Assembly (NCBI GenBank): GCA_035566435.1
Contig: DATMRF010000019.1
Location: forward strand, 1-58,614
Length of the DNA: 58,614 nucleotides
Direction of reading: 5' to 3'
Origin: DATMRF01 sp035566435
GTDB lineage: Bacteria > Verrucomicrobiota > Verrucomicrobiia > Limisphaerales > UBA8199
The notes under the pieces were generated by a model. The model worked only from the letters and a program-made list of their open reading frames with translations. It had not been told where the DNA came from and searched no databases. Shown one piece after another: positions 44,796 to 54,263 of this stretch. Numbering within the stretch: the first letter of the stretch is position 1; every line of letters begins with the position of its first letter. The position numbers and the translations under genes are program-made.

Positions 44796-45892
44796 ATTAC
44801 TTTTTAACCGCAGATTACGCGGATGCTGCAAAGGCTCGTAGCGCAGGACTTAAACTCAGCCGGCTGGTATGCGCCATCGTAGTAACCCTGCTGGCCATAT
44901 TGGTCTCCAACGGGCGGGCGGCCTCGCCCGCCGCCTCGCCGGTGAAGATCATCTTTGACACTGATATCGGGAACGACGTTGATGACGTGCTAGCGCTCTC
45001 GATGCTGCACGCCTTGCAGAGTCGGGCGGACTGTGAACTCCTGGCGGTCACGATTACCAAACCTGACCCGTTGGCCGGCCCGTTCGTGGATGCGATGAAT
45101 ACTTTCTACGGCCGGCCCAACATTCCCATCGGGTTCACGCACGCCGGGTTGAAGAACGAGCCAAGCAAATTCCTGCCGTTGGCCGAAGCTACGGACGGTG
45201 GGAAGCCGCGGTACCCGCACCGCTTGCGGCGCAGTTCCGATGCGTCCGCCGCGACGGAACTGTTGCGTAAAATCCTCAGCAGGGAAGCGGACCAATCGGT
45301 GGTTATTGTTCAGGTTGGGTTTTTCTCCAACCTGGCCGCTTTGTTGGATACGGCGGGTGACAAATTCTCCCCACTCAGCGGGCGGGACTTGGCCGCCAGA
45401 AAGGTGAAGCTCCTCTCCGTCATGGCAGGTTCGTTCCAGCCCATCGGGCAAAACAATCACTACCTGGAGTACAATGTGGTCCAGGATTTGCCTGCCTCGA
45501 TTAAGCTCGCGCAACGATGGCCGACGCCTATTGTCTGGAGCGGCTTCGAGATCGGCATCGCCGTCCCGTTTCCGGCGGTCAGCATCGAGCGTGACTTCCG
45601 TTATGTGACCCACCACCCCGCCGCCGAGGCTTATTGCCTTTATAACCCGCCCCCGCATGAACGTCCCACCTGGGACCTCACCGCGGTCCTATACGCCGTT
45701 TTTCCCGACCGTGACTACTTCGGCCTCTCGCAGCCCGGCCAGGTGACTGTTGAAAGTGACGGCTTCACTCAGTTCAGCGCCGACCCGCAAGGCCGCGACC
45801 GTTTCCTCCTCCTCAACGAGACGCAGGCTCCCCGCGTAAAAGAAGCTCTCGTCCAACTCTCGAGCCAACCACCCAATCATGTCCTCAAGTAA
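44792..45892 (+). CDS. Exported nucleoside hydrolase-like protein
   Basis: This 366-residue protein has an N-terminal hydrophobic signal (LVCAIVVTLLAILVSNGRA, about 24-42) and the nucleoside hydrolase calcium-site motif FDTDIGNDVDDVLAL. Nucleoside hydrolases split nucleosides to base and ribose. The signal implies that this happens outside the cytoplasm, so the released ribose could enter through the neighbouring transporter. The start overlaps the permease stop (ATGA). The first about 20 codons (FLTADYADAAK) derive from the intergenic repeat word AACCGCAGATTACGCGGAT, so a start nearer the hydrophobic part is possible. Confidence 0.85.
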   Translation: MNYFLTADYADAAKARSAGLKLSRLVCAIVVTLLAILVSNGRAASPAASPVKIIFDTDIGNDVDDVLALSMLHALQSRADCELLAVTITKPDPLAGPFVDAMNTFYGRPNIPIGFTHAGLKNEPSKFLPLAEATDGGKPRYPHRLRRSSDASAATELLRKILSREADQSVVIVQVGFFSNLAALLDTAGDKFSPLSGRDLAARKVKLLSVMAGSFQPIGQNNHYLEYNVVQDLPASIKLAQRWPTPIVWSGFEIGIAVPFPAVSIERDFRYVTHHPAAEAYCLYNPPPHERPTWDLTAVLYAVFPDRDYFGLSQPGQVTVESDGFTQFSADPQGRDRFLLLNETQAPRVKEALVQLSSQPPNHVLK

Positions 45893-45959
45893 TCTGCCTT
45901 CTTCACCTTTCACGTTTCACGTTTTGGCGTTTTGACGATCTAACCGGCCCTCGCCCTCT

Positions 45960-46916
45960 ATGTCCCCTCCACCCCCCAAGGTCGTCGTGGTTGGTTCGCT
46001 CAACATGGACTACATCGCCACGGTAATGCGCTTGCCCGCGCCCGGCGAGACAGTGTCGGCATCGAATCTGATCCGGCGTTTTGGGGGTAAAGGCGCGAAC
46101 CAGGCGATCGCCTCCGCTCGCCACGGCGCGCGGGTCAGCATGGTTGGGTGCGTTGGCGCCGATGACCAGGGGCGGGCCTATCGCCGGCGCTTGCGCGATG
46201 AGGGCATCGAAACCACCGGGCTGTCCACCACCGACAAGGCGTTGACGGGCACCGCACTGATCGCCGTGGACCACTCAGCCGAAAACCTGATCATCGTTGC
46301 CCCGGGCGCAAACGGCCACCTCACGGCCGCGGCGACCCGTGCCCAACGCAGCCGCATTACCAGTGCCGACATCCTGCTGCTGCAATTTGAAGTCCCAATG
46401 TCGGCGATTCTCGAAGCCGTTCGGCTTGCCAACCGGGCCGGGGTTCCCGTGGTCGTCAATCCTTCGCCGATGCGTGCCGGTTTTGCGTGGGGCAAGTGCA
46501 GAGTGGACACCCTGATTGTCAACGCCGGTGAAGCTCAAGCCATCTTCGGCCTGCAAATCGCTCGGCTTGGTGCGCGCTTGGCGGTTTGGCGAGGCGCCCT
46601 CGCTCGAAAGCGCATCGCACGTCTGCTCATCACGCGAGGTTCCCGGCCGACGATCTGCCTAACGGAGAAGGAATACTTTGAAGTCGCTACGGTGCCGGTG
46701 AAACCAATCGACACAGTGGGCGCGGGCGATGCCTTTGCCGGCGCGCTGGTGACGCGTCTGGCTGGGGGCACTGACCTGGCAGCCGCCGTCCGTTGTGCCA
46801 ACTGCGCCGGCGCCCTGGCTACGCTTAGACCAGGAGCGCAGGAAGCAATTCCAACCCGCGCAACTATCGACCTGCACTTGAGTCCCTGGACTTTGGACTT
46901 TAGACTCCGACAATGA
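45960..46916 (+). CDS. rbsK: Ribokinase (PfkB family)
   Basis: This 318-residue enzyme phosphorylates ribose to ribose 5-phosphate with ATP. It has the PfkB signature GGKGANQAIASARHGARVSM near the start, the sugar-binding N-terminal VVVGSLNMDYIA and the C-terminal signature DTVGAGDAFAGALVTRL with the catalytic Asp. Length matches known ribokinases. It lies 67 bp after the nucleoside hydrolase, and its stop overlaps the ispD start (ATGA at 46913-46916). The context supports use of ribose from nucleosides. A related sugar kinase cannot be excluded. Confidence 0.9.
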   Translation: MSPPPPKVVVVGSLNMDYIATVMRLPAPGETVSASNLIRRFGGKGANQAIASARHGARVSMVGCVGADDQGRAYRRRLRDEGIETTGLSTTDKALTGTALIAVDHSAENLIIVAPGANGHLTAAATRAQRSRITSADILLLQFEVPMSAILEAVRLANRAGVPVVVNPSPMRAGFAWGKCRVDTLIVNAGEAQAIFGLQIARLGARLAVWRGALARKRIARLLITRGSRPTICLTEKEYFEVATVPVKPIDTVGAGDAFAGALVTRLAGGTDLAAAVRCANCAGALATLRPGAQEAIPTRATIDLHLSPWTLDFRLRQ

Positions 46917-47605
46917 TTTCCGCCCTCCTCGTCGCTGCGGGCAAAGGGACCCGGATGGGCCCGAATGTCGATAAGCTTTTCCTGGAGCTAAACGGCTGTC
47001 CGGTCGTCGCGCACACTTGGCGCCGTCTTGAGCAAGCGAACGTTATCGATGAAATCATCGTGGTCGTCCGCGACGGGATGCAAAGCGCGTTTGCCGAGCT
47101 TGGGTCAAGATTCAAGTTCGCAAAACCATTCCGACTGGTCGCCGGCGGCAGAGAGCGACAGGATTCAGTTTGGAACGGGCTGGCGGCGCTTTCGCCTGAC
47201 ACAGACATCGTCGCGATCCAGGATGCGGCGCGACCCGTCACCAGCCTGGCCCTTATCACCGCCACCGTTGAGGCGGCTCGGCAAACCGGCGCCGCCGTGG
47301 CGGCTCAGCCGGTTACGGACACCATTAAGGAATCCTCGGACGGCAAACGCATCGAACGCACCCTCGATCGCTCACGGCTGTGGGCGGTCCAAACGCCCCA
47401 GACCTTTCGCGTGGAGATCATCCGGCACGCGCTCGCCGAAGCCAGGAAGCGTGGCCTGGTGTTCACCGACGACACCGCTGCCTGCGAACTCATCCGTCAG
47501 CCGGTTGAGCTCGTCCTGAGCACGAGCCCAAATCCGAAAGTGACGCGGCCGGAGGACGTGCCGTTCGTGGAAGCGATGCTGAAGCATCACCCTGTTGCCT
47601 TTTGA
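46913..47605 (+). CDS. ispD: 2-C-methyl-D-erythritol 4-phosphate cytidylyltransferase
   Basis: This 230-residue enzyme transfers CMP from CTP to methylerythritol phosphate, the third step of the MEP isoprenoid pathway. It has the nucleotide-binding motif LLVAAGKGTRMG, the substrate motif GGRERQDSVWNGL, the conserved IQDAARPV and the late TDDTAACEL segment. Length is close to E. coli IspD (236). It is translationally coupled to ribokinase by ATGA, although the two pathways are unrelated; the pairing places a housekeeping gene at the end of a sugar operon. Confidence 0.95.
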   Translation: MISALLVAAGKGTRMGPNVDKLFLELNGCPVVAHTWRRLEQANVIDEIIVVVRDGMQSAFAELGSRFKFAKPFRLVAGGRERQDSVWNGLAALSPDTDIVAIQDAARPVTSLALITATVEAARQTGAAVAAQPVTDTIKESSDGKRIERTLDRSRLWAVQTPQTFRVEIIRHALAEARKRGLVFTDDTAACELIRQPVELVLSTSPNPKVTRPEDVPFVEAMLKHHPVAF

Positions 47606-47629
47606 CTTGCGCGCCGAGGCGCGCGGACT

Positions 47630-48280
47630 ATGGTCGGCGACGTGAAATCGAATCCTCTTTTTGGGTTGGCCGCAATCACACTACTTTTGGCTGCTTTCCG
47701 GCTTGCTGCTGCTGACGTTGAGCCGGGTTTCACTTCCCTCTGCGACGGCAAGACCTTCGACGGCTGGAAACCGGCGGAGGCGAACAAGGAAACCTGGAAA
47801 ATCGAGGATGGCGCGTTCGTGACACGCGGCAAGACCTGCCATCTGTTTTACGTAGGCAGCGAGGCGCCCTTCAAGAACTTCGACCTCAAAGTTGACGTAA
47901 TGACCGAGCACGGCGCCAACGGCGGGATTTATTTTCACACCAAATACCAAACGGAAGGGTGGCCGAAGGCCGGTTTCGAGTGCCAGGTTAACAACACGCA
48001 CACGGACTGGATCCGAACCGGCAGCATTTACGGGGTGGCGAATATCGGAGCCTCTCCGGCCAAGGATGGGGTGTGGTGGACGCAGGAAATCATTGTGAAG
48101 GGCAACACTGTAACGGTCTTGATCGATGGAATCAAATTGCTCCAGTACAACGAACCGCCCGGCACCGCGGCTGGGAGAGACTTCGGACGTAAACTCAGCG
48201 AGGGAACGTTTGCTCTGCAAGCCCATGATCCCAGCAGCGTCGTGCGCTACAAGAATATTCGCGTTAAACGCCTGGACTAA
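47630..48280 (+). CDS. Exported DUF1080 (3-keto-disaccharide hydrolase-like) protein
   Basis: This 216-residue protein has a signal peptide (LFGLAAITLLLAAFRLAAA) and a beta-sandwich of the DUF1080 family. Typical motifs are FTSLCDGKTFDGWK, GGIYFHTKYQ, GFECQVNNTH and LQAHDPSSVVRYKNIRVKRL. Members of this family in Bacteroidetes hydrolyse 3-keto-glycosides; in Verrucomicrobia many paralogues of unknown substrate exist. The Gfo/Idh/MocA type enzyme at 31528 could make keto-sugars, but the two genes are far apart. An alternative start is the GTG at 47642. Confidence 0.88.
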   Translation: MVGDVKSNPLFGLAAITLLLAAFRLAAADVEPGFTSLCDGKTFDGWKPAEANKETWKIEDGAFVTRGKTCHLFYVGSEAPFKNFDLKVDVMTEHGANGGIYFHTKYQTEGWPKAGFECQVNNTHTDWIRTGSIYGVANIGASPAKDGVWWTQEIIVKGNTVTVLIDGIKLLQYNEPPGTAAGRDFGRKLSEGTFALQAHDPSSVVRYKNIRVKRLD

Positions 48281-48337
48281 GTGAGGCGCCCGGTCCTACC
48301 TCACGGTAGCCGCCTGGCAGGCTGGGCTTTGCGCGAG

Positions 48338-49585
48338 GTGAGTTCTAAAGTCAAGGCGCGGGCGGTCGTATTCCTCGCCGCCACTACGTGCGTGAGCCAG
48401 GCGGCCGCGGCTTCGAAGCCGTGGCAGGTGGGCGTGCCCATCGTCACCTATTGGGCGGGTCCTGCCATGACGGACAAGACCGCCCAGCAAATGGCTGAGG
48501 GTGGGTGGAACCTCGTCTGGTGCACAGAGTAGGAGTTGGACATCGCAGCCCGGAACGGATTAAGAGCTCAGCTCCAGGATGCCCTGCTGACGCCGGTGTC
48601 CCTGGCGGACCCTCGCCAAAGGGAAAAATTGGATGCGCTGGTCGAGCGAGTGAAGCAGCATCGCGCGCTCTACTCGTATTTCATTACCGACGAGCCGAGC
48701 GCGACCAATTTTCCGGCGCTTGGGAAGCTCGTGGCCTATTTGCGACAAAAGGATCCTGCGCACCTCGCTTATATCAACCTGTTCCCCACGTATGCCAGCA
48801 ACGAACAACTCGGGAACCCCGGCGAAAAGGTCACGGCTTACCAGGCGCACCTGCGCCAATTCCTTGAAGTCGTGAAGCCCTCTATGCTCAGCTATGATCA
48901 TTACCAACTCACTACCAATGGGGATTCGCCTGACTACTTTCTCAACCTTTCCCTGGTCCGCCGCGCGTCTTTGGACGCGGGATTGCCTTTCCTCAATATC
49001 GTCCAGGCGGCCACCTGGACATCCTCGATGCGCGTTCCGCACTCCGACGAGATGCGTTTCCTGGCTTACACCACGCTGGCGTATGGAGCCCAAGGCATCT
49101 CGTATTACGTCTATTGTTACCCCGGCCACACCGGCGGAATTGCTGATCCTGGTGGCAGCCCGACCCCTCTTTACGATACCCTGACGACAGTAAACCGCCA
49201 ATTCGTCGCGCTCGCTCGCGAACTTCAGAGGCTGAAATCCCTGGCTGTCTATCACGTGGGGATGATTCCGCCTGGGGGCGAGACCCTTCCGAAGAACGCG
49301 TCGTTTTTCTTTGATCCCCCTGTGCACGCCATGGACTTCAGGCCTCCTGAGCGATGCCGAGGCGCCATCCTCAGCATTTTCGGAGCACCGGCCAAGCGAG
49401 CGAAGCCGGTTTGCGCCCTCGTGGTAAATCTCGATTACCAATCTGAACAAGTGCTCGGAATTCGCGGGCCGGGCCGGCTCGAGGTTTTTGATCCCGCGAC
49501 TCGCCGGTGGACGCTCTGCGAACACAGGCGCCTGGAACTGCGGTTAGGTCCCGGCGGAGGCAACCTTGTCAGGCTTCATCGTTGA
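48338..49585 (+). pseudogene. Secreted TIM-barrel hydrolase-like gene interrupted by one TAG
   Basis: Two open stretches in the same frame are separated by a single TAG at 48530-48532. The first gives a signal peptide (ARAVVFLAATTCVSQAAAA) and WQVGVPIVTYWAGPAMTDK, ending GWNLVWCTE. The second continues ELDIAARNGLRAQLQDALL and shows a TIM-barrel pattern with YSYFITDEPSATNF (a possible catalytic glutamate), SYDHYQLT and LAYTTLAYGAQGISYYVYCY. Together they make about 415 codons of one exported glycoside hydrolase-like protein. There is no frameshift and the rest is well preserved, so the mutation is recent, the codon is read through, or the base is a sequencing error. The exact family is not recognised. 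Confidence 0.75.
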
Positions 49586-49638
49586 ATGAGCTTGTGCCGC
49601 CTGGGCGCGCGCGCATAATGACACGCGGTGGCCGTCGC

Positions 49639-51060
49639 ATGAGTTCCGACCCTGACAGCGCTCCCCAGTCCACCGCCATTTTGGTTCAGCCTTTGGCGAA
49701 CCAAATGCTCAAACAGTTCCGGCTCGAAGGCTTGCTCGGTGAGGGCGGAATGGGGCTGGTTTATCGCGCATACGACACGCGTTTGCACCGGCCGGTGGCG
49801 GTGAAACTTCTTTCCTCCGCGCTCACGGCTGATCCGCAGCGAAAACAGCGATTCTTTCAGGAAGCCCGCGCCGCAGCCCGCATCAGTCATCCCGCCGTGG
49901 CTCAAATCTTCGACGCGGATGAGCAGGACAGCACGACTTTTATCGTCATGGAGCTGGTTGAGGGAAAAACGGTCCAGCAATTGATACAGGGCCAGGAGCT
50001 GGATGTGCTGGGTGCGATCGACATTGGCATCCAGGTGGCCGATGGGTTGGCCAAGGCGCATTCGCTGGGGATCGTGCACCGGGACATCAAGCCGGCCAAT
50101 GTGATGCGCACGTCCGATGGGCACGTGAAGATTCTTGATTTCGGGCTGGCTAAGTGGCTCGAGGTCACTACCCAAATGGGCCCCGCAGGAACCCAACGCC
50201 TGGAGGCATCTCAAATTGCGCACACTCGAACCGGTATCGTCATGGGAACTCCGGCTTACATGAGCCCCGAGCAAGTCAGGGGCCTCCCGGTTGACCTCAG
50301 AGCCGACATATTCGCATTGGGGGTGATGCTGTTCGAGATGGCGACTGGCCAATCCCCGTTCCGGCGGGAGAACTTTATGGACGCGCTCCATGCCGCGGCC
50401 TTCGAGGAAACACCGCCCATGAACTCGATTCGGCCACAGGTGCCGGAACAGCTCCAGCGAATCGTTGAGCGTTGCCTGAAAAAGCGGCCCGAGGACCGCT
50501 ACCCCAACGCGCGCTCGCTGGCAGAGGACCTGCGAGTGCTCCGCCGTAATACCGAAGCCGCAGTCGCGCAGCCAACCACATGGCGACAACGCCTGGTCGA
50601 CGCGTGGGAGGAAATCCGCCAGCTTTCCCCCTCCCGCGCGATTTGGTACGGAGTTGGACTGGTTGTTGTGGGTGTTGTGATCTACTGGTCGGTCTCCCGG
50701 ATGAGCGCTGGCACCCTTGCAGCACCGGCTTTGGCGGTTCTATTTCTTTTTCGTCAAATACGAAATCAGCCGCAGCGTATGCAGGAGAAGTTCGTCCGGC
50801 GGACGTCCAAAATCCCGGAAGTACGCATGGTCGTTTCTCGCGAGCACCAAATCACCGTCATCATCGACCAGCCGGTCGCGCAGCTCTACGGCCGGTTGAA
50901 CGGCCACTTGAGAAGCTGCAACCGGAAGCTCTTTTTCGGCCCGCCTATGACGCTCACGATCCTGCATGACCAGACTCCCGAGCAGACCCATACCCTCCTC
51001 GCCAGTCCGGGGGTTCATTATGTTCGTGATGACGTGGTTGCCAAGTCACCGGCTGGGTAG
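49639..51060 (+). CDS. Membrane Ser/Thr protein kinase
   Basis: This 473-residue protein has a Hanks-type kinase domain (about 25-290). It shows GEGGMGLVYRA (glycine loop), Lys56 in VAVKLL, Asp149 in HRDIKPANV, Asp167 in DFGLA and the activation segment ending GTPAYMSPEQ. All catalytic residues are present. A transmembrane helix (WYGVGLVVVGVVIYWSV, about 337-353) and a second hydrophobic stretch follow, then a C-terminal region of about 100 residues without known domain. The start at 49639 has GGTGG upstream; 49618 is an alternative. It resembles PknB-like kinases of Planctomycetes and Verrucomicrobia; the target is unknown. Confidence 0.92.
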   Translation: MSSDPDSAPQSTAILVQPLANQMLKQFRLEGLLGEGGMGLVYRAYDTRLHRPVAVKLLSSALTADPQRKQRFFQEARAAARISHPAVAQIFDADEQDSTTFIVMELVEGKTVQQLIQGQELDVLGAIDIGIQVADGLAKAHSLGIVHRDIKPANVMRTSDGHVKILDFGLAKWLEVTTQMGPAGTQRLEASQIAHTRTGIVMGTPAYMSPEQVRGLPVDLRADIFALGVMLFEMATGQSPFRRENFMDALHAAAFEETPPMNSIRPQVPEQLQRIVERCLKKRPEDRYPNARSLAEDLRVLRRNTEAAVAQPTTWRQRLVDAWEEIRQLSPSRAIWYGVGLVVVGVVIYWSVSRMSAGTLAAPALAVLFLFRQIRNQPQRMQEKFVRRTSKIPEVRMVVSREHQITVIIDQPVAQLYGRLNGHLRSCNRKLFFGPPMTLTILHDQTPEQTHTLLASPGVHYVRDDVVAKSPAG

Positions 51061-51183
51061 ATTCCGTCCCGGTGAGGGAAGATGAGCCATTGCCGGCGAG
51101 GACGCCGGCTCTCGCGGGGGAGTCTTGCCAGCGAGCGCTTAACGGCTAATCTCAAGCAGTATGATCCTGAACTCCAACCGTGC

Positions 51184-53367
51184 ATGAAGAGTTTCGAGTC
51201 GGCCTGGCCCCTCATCTTCGCGCGGAAACGAGAGCTTTGCGTGGTGTTGTTGCCCTTCGCCACTCTCGGTGTGTGTCTTTCATCGACGGCGGCGGACCGG
51301 AACTGGCCCGTGTATCTCGGTGACGCCGGCAGGACCCATTATTCCGAGTTGAAGCAAATCGACCCGGGCAATGTTCGGCTGCTTGAACCGGCCTGGACCT
51401 ATCATTCGGGAGATGCCCGGGAAGACAACTTTTCCCAAATACAATGCAATCCGCTCATTATTGACGGGATTCTTTACGGAACGACTCCGCAGCTCAAGTT
51501 GGTCGCCCTCGATGCCGCTACGGGCCGCGAACGGTGGCGCTTTGATCCGTTTGCTGCCAGCAAGGAAGCCGGCCCGCTTGGCGTGAACCGTGGCGTAGTC
51601 TATTGGGCCGAAGGCGGTGAGCGCCGCATCCTCTTTTCAGCGGACCATTTTCTTTACGCGGTTGACGCTCAGACCGGCAAGCCCGTTGAAAGCTTTGGAA
51701 CCCATGGACGCGTCGATATCAAAGAGGGCCTCGGCCGCGACGTCAGCAGGCTCTACGTTGTTTCCACGACGCCCGGCGCCGTTTACCGGAATCTCTTGTT
51801 CCTGCCGCTGAGGGTGGGCGAAGGTCCGGCCCCGGCAGCGCCGGGCCACTTGCGAGCTTATGACGTCCGGACCGGCAAAATCGTTTGGACGTTTCACACT
51901 CTCCCGCACCCGGGTGAGGAGGGATACGGCACCTGGCCGCCGGACGCGTGGACCTACGTCGGCGGCGTCAATTGCTGGGCCGGCATGAGCGTGGACGAAC
52001 GTCGCGGCATGGTCTTCGTCCCGACCGGATCGGCCGCGTTTGATTTTTGGGGCGGAAACCGCATTGGGCAAGACCTCTTCGCGAATTGCCTGCTCGCTCT
52101 CGACGCCAACACCGGCCGGCGCCTTTGGCATTTCCAGTTCGTCCATCACGACCTCTGGGACCGCGACCTTCCCGCGCCGCCCGACCTGGTCACGGTCCGG
52201 CACGCGGGACGCCGAATCGACGCGGTCTCTCAGACCACCAAATCCGGCCACGTGTTTCTGTTCAATCGCGAAACGGGTGAGCCGCTGTTTCCAATCGAGG
52301 AGCGCCCCGTTCCGCGTTCGGACCTTCAAGGCGAAGCCGCCTGGCCGACACAACCGTTGCCGGCGAAACCACTCCCGTTCGCGCGGCAATTGTTCAGTTT
52401 CGATGAAATCTCGGATATCTCGCCTGGCTCGCGCCAGACTGTGCTGGACCGGTTCGCGAAGGTTCGGTCGCATACGCCTTTTGCTCCGCCAAGCACCCAG
52501 GGCACGATCATTTTTCCCGGCTTCGATGGCGGAGGCGAATGGGGCGGCGCGGCGGTTGACCCCAGCGGCGTGCTCTACGTTAATGGCAACGAGATGCCCT
52601 GGATCCTGAACATGCTCCCGACCGACTCGGACACCGCAAGCCGGCGCGCCACTGGCCAGCAACTGTTCGTGCAGATTTGCGCCGCCTGCCACGGAGTGGA
52701 CCGGCAGGGAAACAAAGCGCAGAATGTTCCCTCGCTGGTCGATGTCGCCAAGAAACTCAAAGGCGAGGACATTATCCGTCTGCTGGGAACAGGCAAAGGC
52801 GTGATGCCGTCCTTCGGTTTCCTGTCCGACGGGCAGAAGCAGGCGCTTGCAAACGTCGTTCTGCAAACCAATTTGCCGAGTGCCGATGCCCATCCGGAGG
52901 CCGCGTTGCCGGGCGACGACGTGCTCGGCGGAGTCCCATACTCGTTCAGCGGCTACAATCGCTGGCTCGATACGAATGGGTATCCCGCCGTCAAACCGCC
53001 GTGGGGGACCTTAAACGCGATTGACCTGAATACCGGCGATTACCGCTGGCGAGTTCCTTTGGGCGAAGTGCCGGCCTTGATGGCCCAGGGCCTGCCGCCG
53101 ACCGGGGTAGAGAACTACGGTGGACCAGTCGTCACCGCCGGCGGGTTAATTTTTATTGCCGCTACGCAGGATGAAACGTTTCGCGCATTCGATCGGCACT
53201 CCGGGAAAGTGTTGTGGCAGGCGAAATTGCCGGCGGGCGGTTACGCGACGCCGGCAACCTATGAGGCGGCAGGTCGTCAGTACGTCGTCATTGCCTGTGG
53301 TGGCGGCAAGATGGGAACCAAAAGTGGCGATGCGTATGTGGCGTTCGCTTTGCCGAGGCGTAAGTAG
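51184..53367 (+). CDS. PQQ-dependent dehydrogenase with cytochrome c domain
   Basis: This 727-residue exported enzyme oxidises a sugar or alcohol with pyrroloquinoline quinone and passes electrons to haem. A signal peptide (LCVVLLPFATLGVCLSSTAA) precedes an eight-bladed propeller with PQQ-type W-motifs (GRERWRFDPF, GKIVWTFHTLPHPGEEGYGT, GRRLWHFQFVHHDLWDRDLP). A cytochrome c domain with CAACHG (Cys499, Cys502, His503) sits before the last blade region, and the propeller then resumes (WGTLNAIDLNTGDYRWRVPL). The arrangement resembles the glucose/quinate dehydrogenase-like family with an inserted haem domain. The start at 51184 avoids an arginine-rich leader. The substrate is unknown. Confidence 0.9.
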   Translation: MKSFESAWPLIFARKRELCVVLLPFATLGVCLSSTAADRNWPVYLGDAGRTHYSELKQIDPGNVRLLEPAWTYHSGDAREDNFSQIQCNPLIIDGILYGTTPQLKLVALDAATGRERWRFDPFAASKEAGPLGVNRGVVYWAEGGERRILFSADHFLYAVDAQTGKPVESFGTHGRVDIKEGLGRDVSRLYVVSTTPGAVYRNLLFLPLRVGEGPAPAAPGHLRAYDVRTGKIVWTFHTLPHPGEEGYGTWPPDAWTYVGGVNCWAGMSVDERRGMVFVPTGSAAFDFWGGNRIGQDLFANCLLALDANTGRRLWHFQFVHHDLWDRDLPAPPDLVTVRHAGRRIDAVSQTTKSGHVFLFNRETGEPLFPIEERPVPRSDLQGEAAWPTQPLPAKPLPFARQLFSFDEISDISPGSRQTVLDRFAKVRSHTPFAPPSTQGTIIFPGFDGGGEWGGAAVDPSGVLYVNGNEMPWILNMLPTDSDTASRRATGQQLFVQICAACHGVDRQGNKAQNVPSLVDVAKKLKGEDIIRLLGTGKGVMPSFGFLSDGQKQALANVVLQTNLPSADAHPEAALPGDDVLGGVPYSFSGYNRWLDTNGYPAVKPPWGTLNAIDLNTGDYRWRVPLGEVPALMAQGLPPTGVENYGGPVVTAGGLIFIAATQDETFRAFDRHSGKVLWQAKLPAGGYATPATYEAAGRQYVVIACGGGKMGTKSGDAYVAFALPRRK

Positions 53368-53372
53368 GCGGT

Positions 53373-54257
53373 TCACCCGACCTCGGGACCGGCGAGAGCG
53401 AACTGCCGGCGCGGGTCGCCGGGAGAGACGTTCTTGCCGAGAAACATCCGGAGGAGCGGACGCTGGACGTTGAAGCCGTAGCGTTGCGCCAAGGACACGG
53501 CTGCTCCGTTGGGATCCGGAATGTCCCAGTAAACCACTTCGCCGGGGTTGTGGGCGATGAGCGCTTCTATCAGTACGACGCCCGCCTTGGCAGAGTCCGC
53601 CACCACCGGTCCTAGGTAGAGCGCCTGAGAGCCTGCGCGCGCGAAACCGAAGCCGGCAATGCTGCCTGTTTTGATCTCCAACACCAGAGCGACACTGCTC
53701 TGCGCAGCCAACGCCACAAGTAAGGCCCGGCGTGACATGCCGAAAGCCGCGACGTCCAGCGGTTCGCTCGAGCCTGCGTCGGTCGCCTGCCAATGCCTGA
53801 GTCCTGACGGGCGCGCGGTCGGCTTCACAGCGGCTGGACGGCCCACCCAGCGCTTCAGCGTCCACTCGCTGCGAAAGCCGAGTCCATCATAGACCGGTTT
53901 GCCCGCAGGCGTGGCGTCGAGTTTGATGCACCGCACGCCGCGGTTGCGCAGGTACGTTATCGAGTGTTCGAGCAGCGCGCGACCGATTCCGCGTCGACGA
54001 AAATCGGGGTGCACCAGCACCATGCCGATCCATGCCAGGTCCGGCGGAAAAATCGTGGTTGTGGCGGTGCCGGCGCGCGTTCCGTTCCATTCCGCGAGGA
54101 AGCAGCCGTCAGGCTCAGTCGCCAGGAAGCGTTCCCAGTCGGCGAGAGTTTGGTTCCAGCCGGCCATCGCGCGGAGAGAGTCGACAAACGGGAGGTCGGC
54201 GCGAGTCAGCCTGCGCAGATTCAAGGCCGGTTGGGTTGGCTCCGGGTTCTGTGCCAC
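53373..54257 (-). CDS. Tandem GNAT-family N-acetyltransferase
   Basis: This 294-residue cytoplasmic protein has an N-terminal GNAT domain (about 12-140) with the acetyl-CoA loop VLVHPDFRRRGIGRALLEHS and YDGLGF. A second, divergent GNAT-like domain (about 160-285; SIAGFGFARAGSQALYLGPV, LAQRYGF) resembles the Acetyltransf_18 C-terminal domain. Such proteins acetylate amino groups of small molecules; the substrate is not evident. The start is a GTG at 54257, six bases after the stop of the preceding minus-strand gene, indicating an operon. Confidence 0.88.
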   Translation of the reverse strand: MAQNPEPTQPALNLRRLTRADLPFVDSLRAMAGWNQTLADWERFLATEPDGCFLAEWNGTRAGTATTTIFPPDLAWIGMVLVHPDFRRRGIGRALLEHSITYLRNRGVRCIKLDATPAGKPVYDGLGFRSEWTLKRWVGRPAAVKPTARPSGLRHWQATDAGSSEPLDVAAFGMSRRALLVALAAQSSVALVLEIKTGSIAGFGFARAGSQALYLGPVVADSAKAGVVLIEALIAHNPGEVVYWDIPDPNGAAVSLAQRYGFNVQRPLLRMFLGKNVSPGDPRRQFALAGPEVG

Positions 54258-54263
54258 CTGAAG

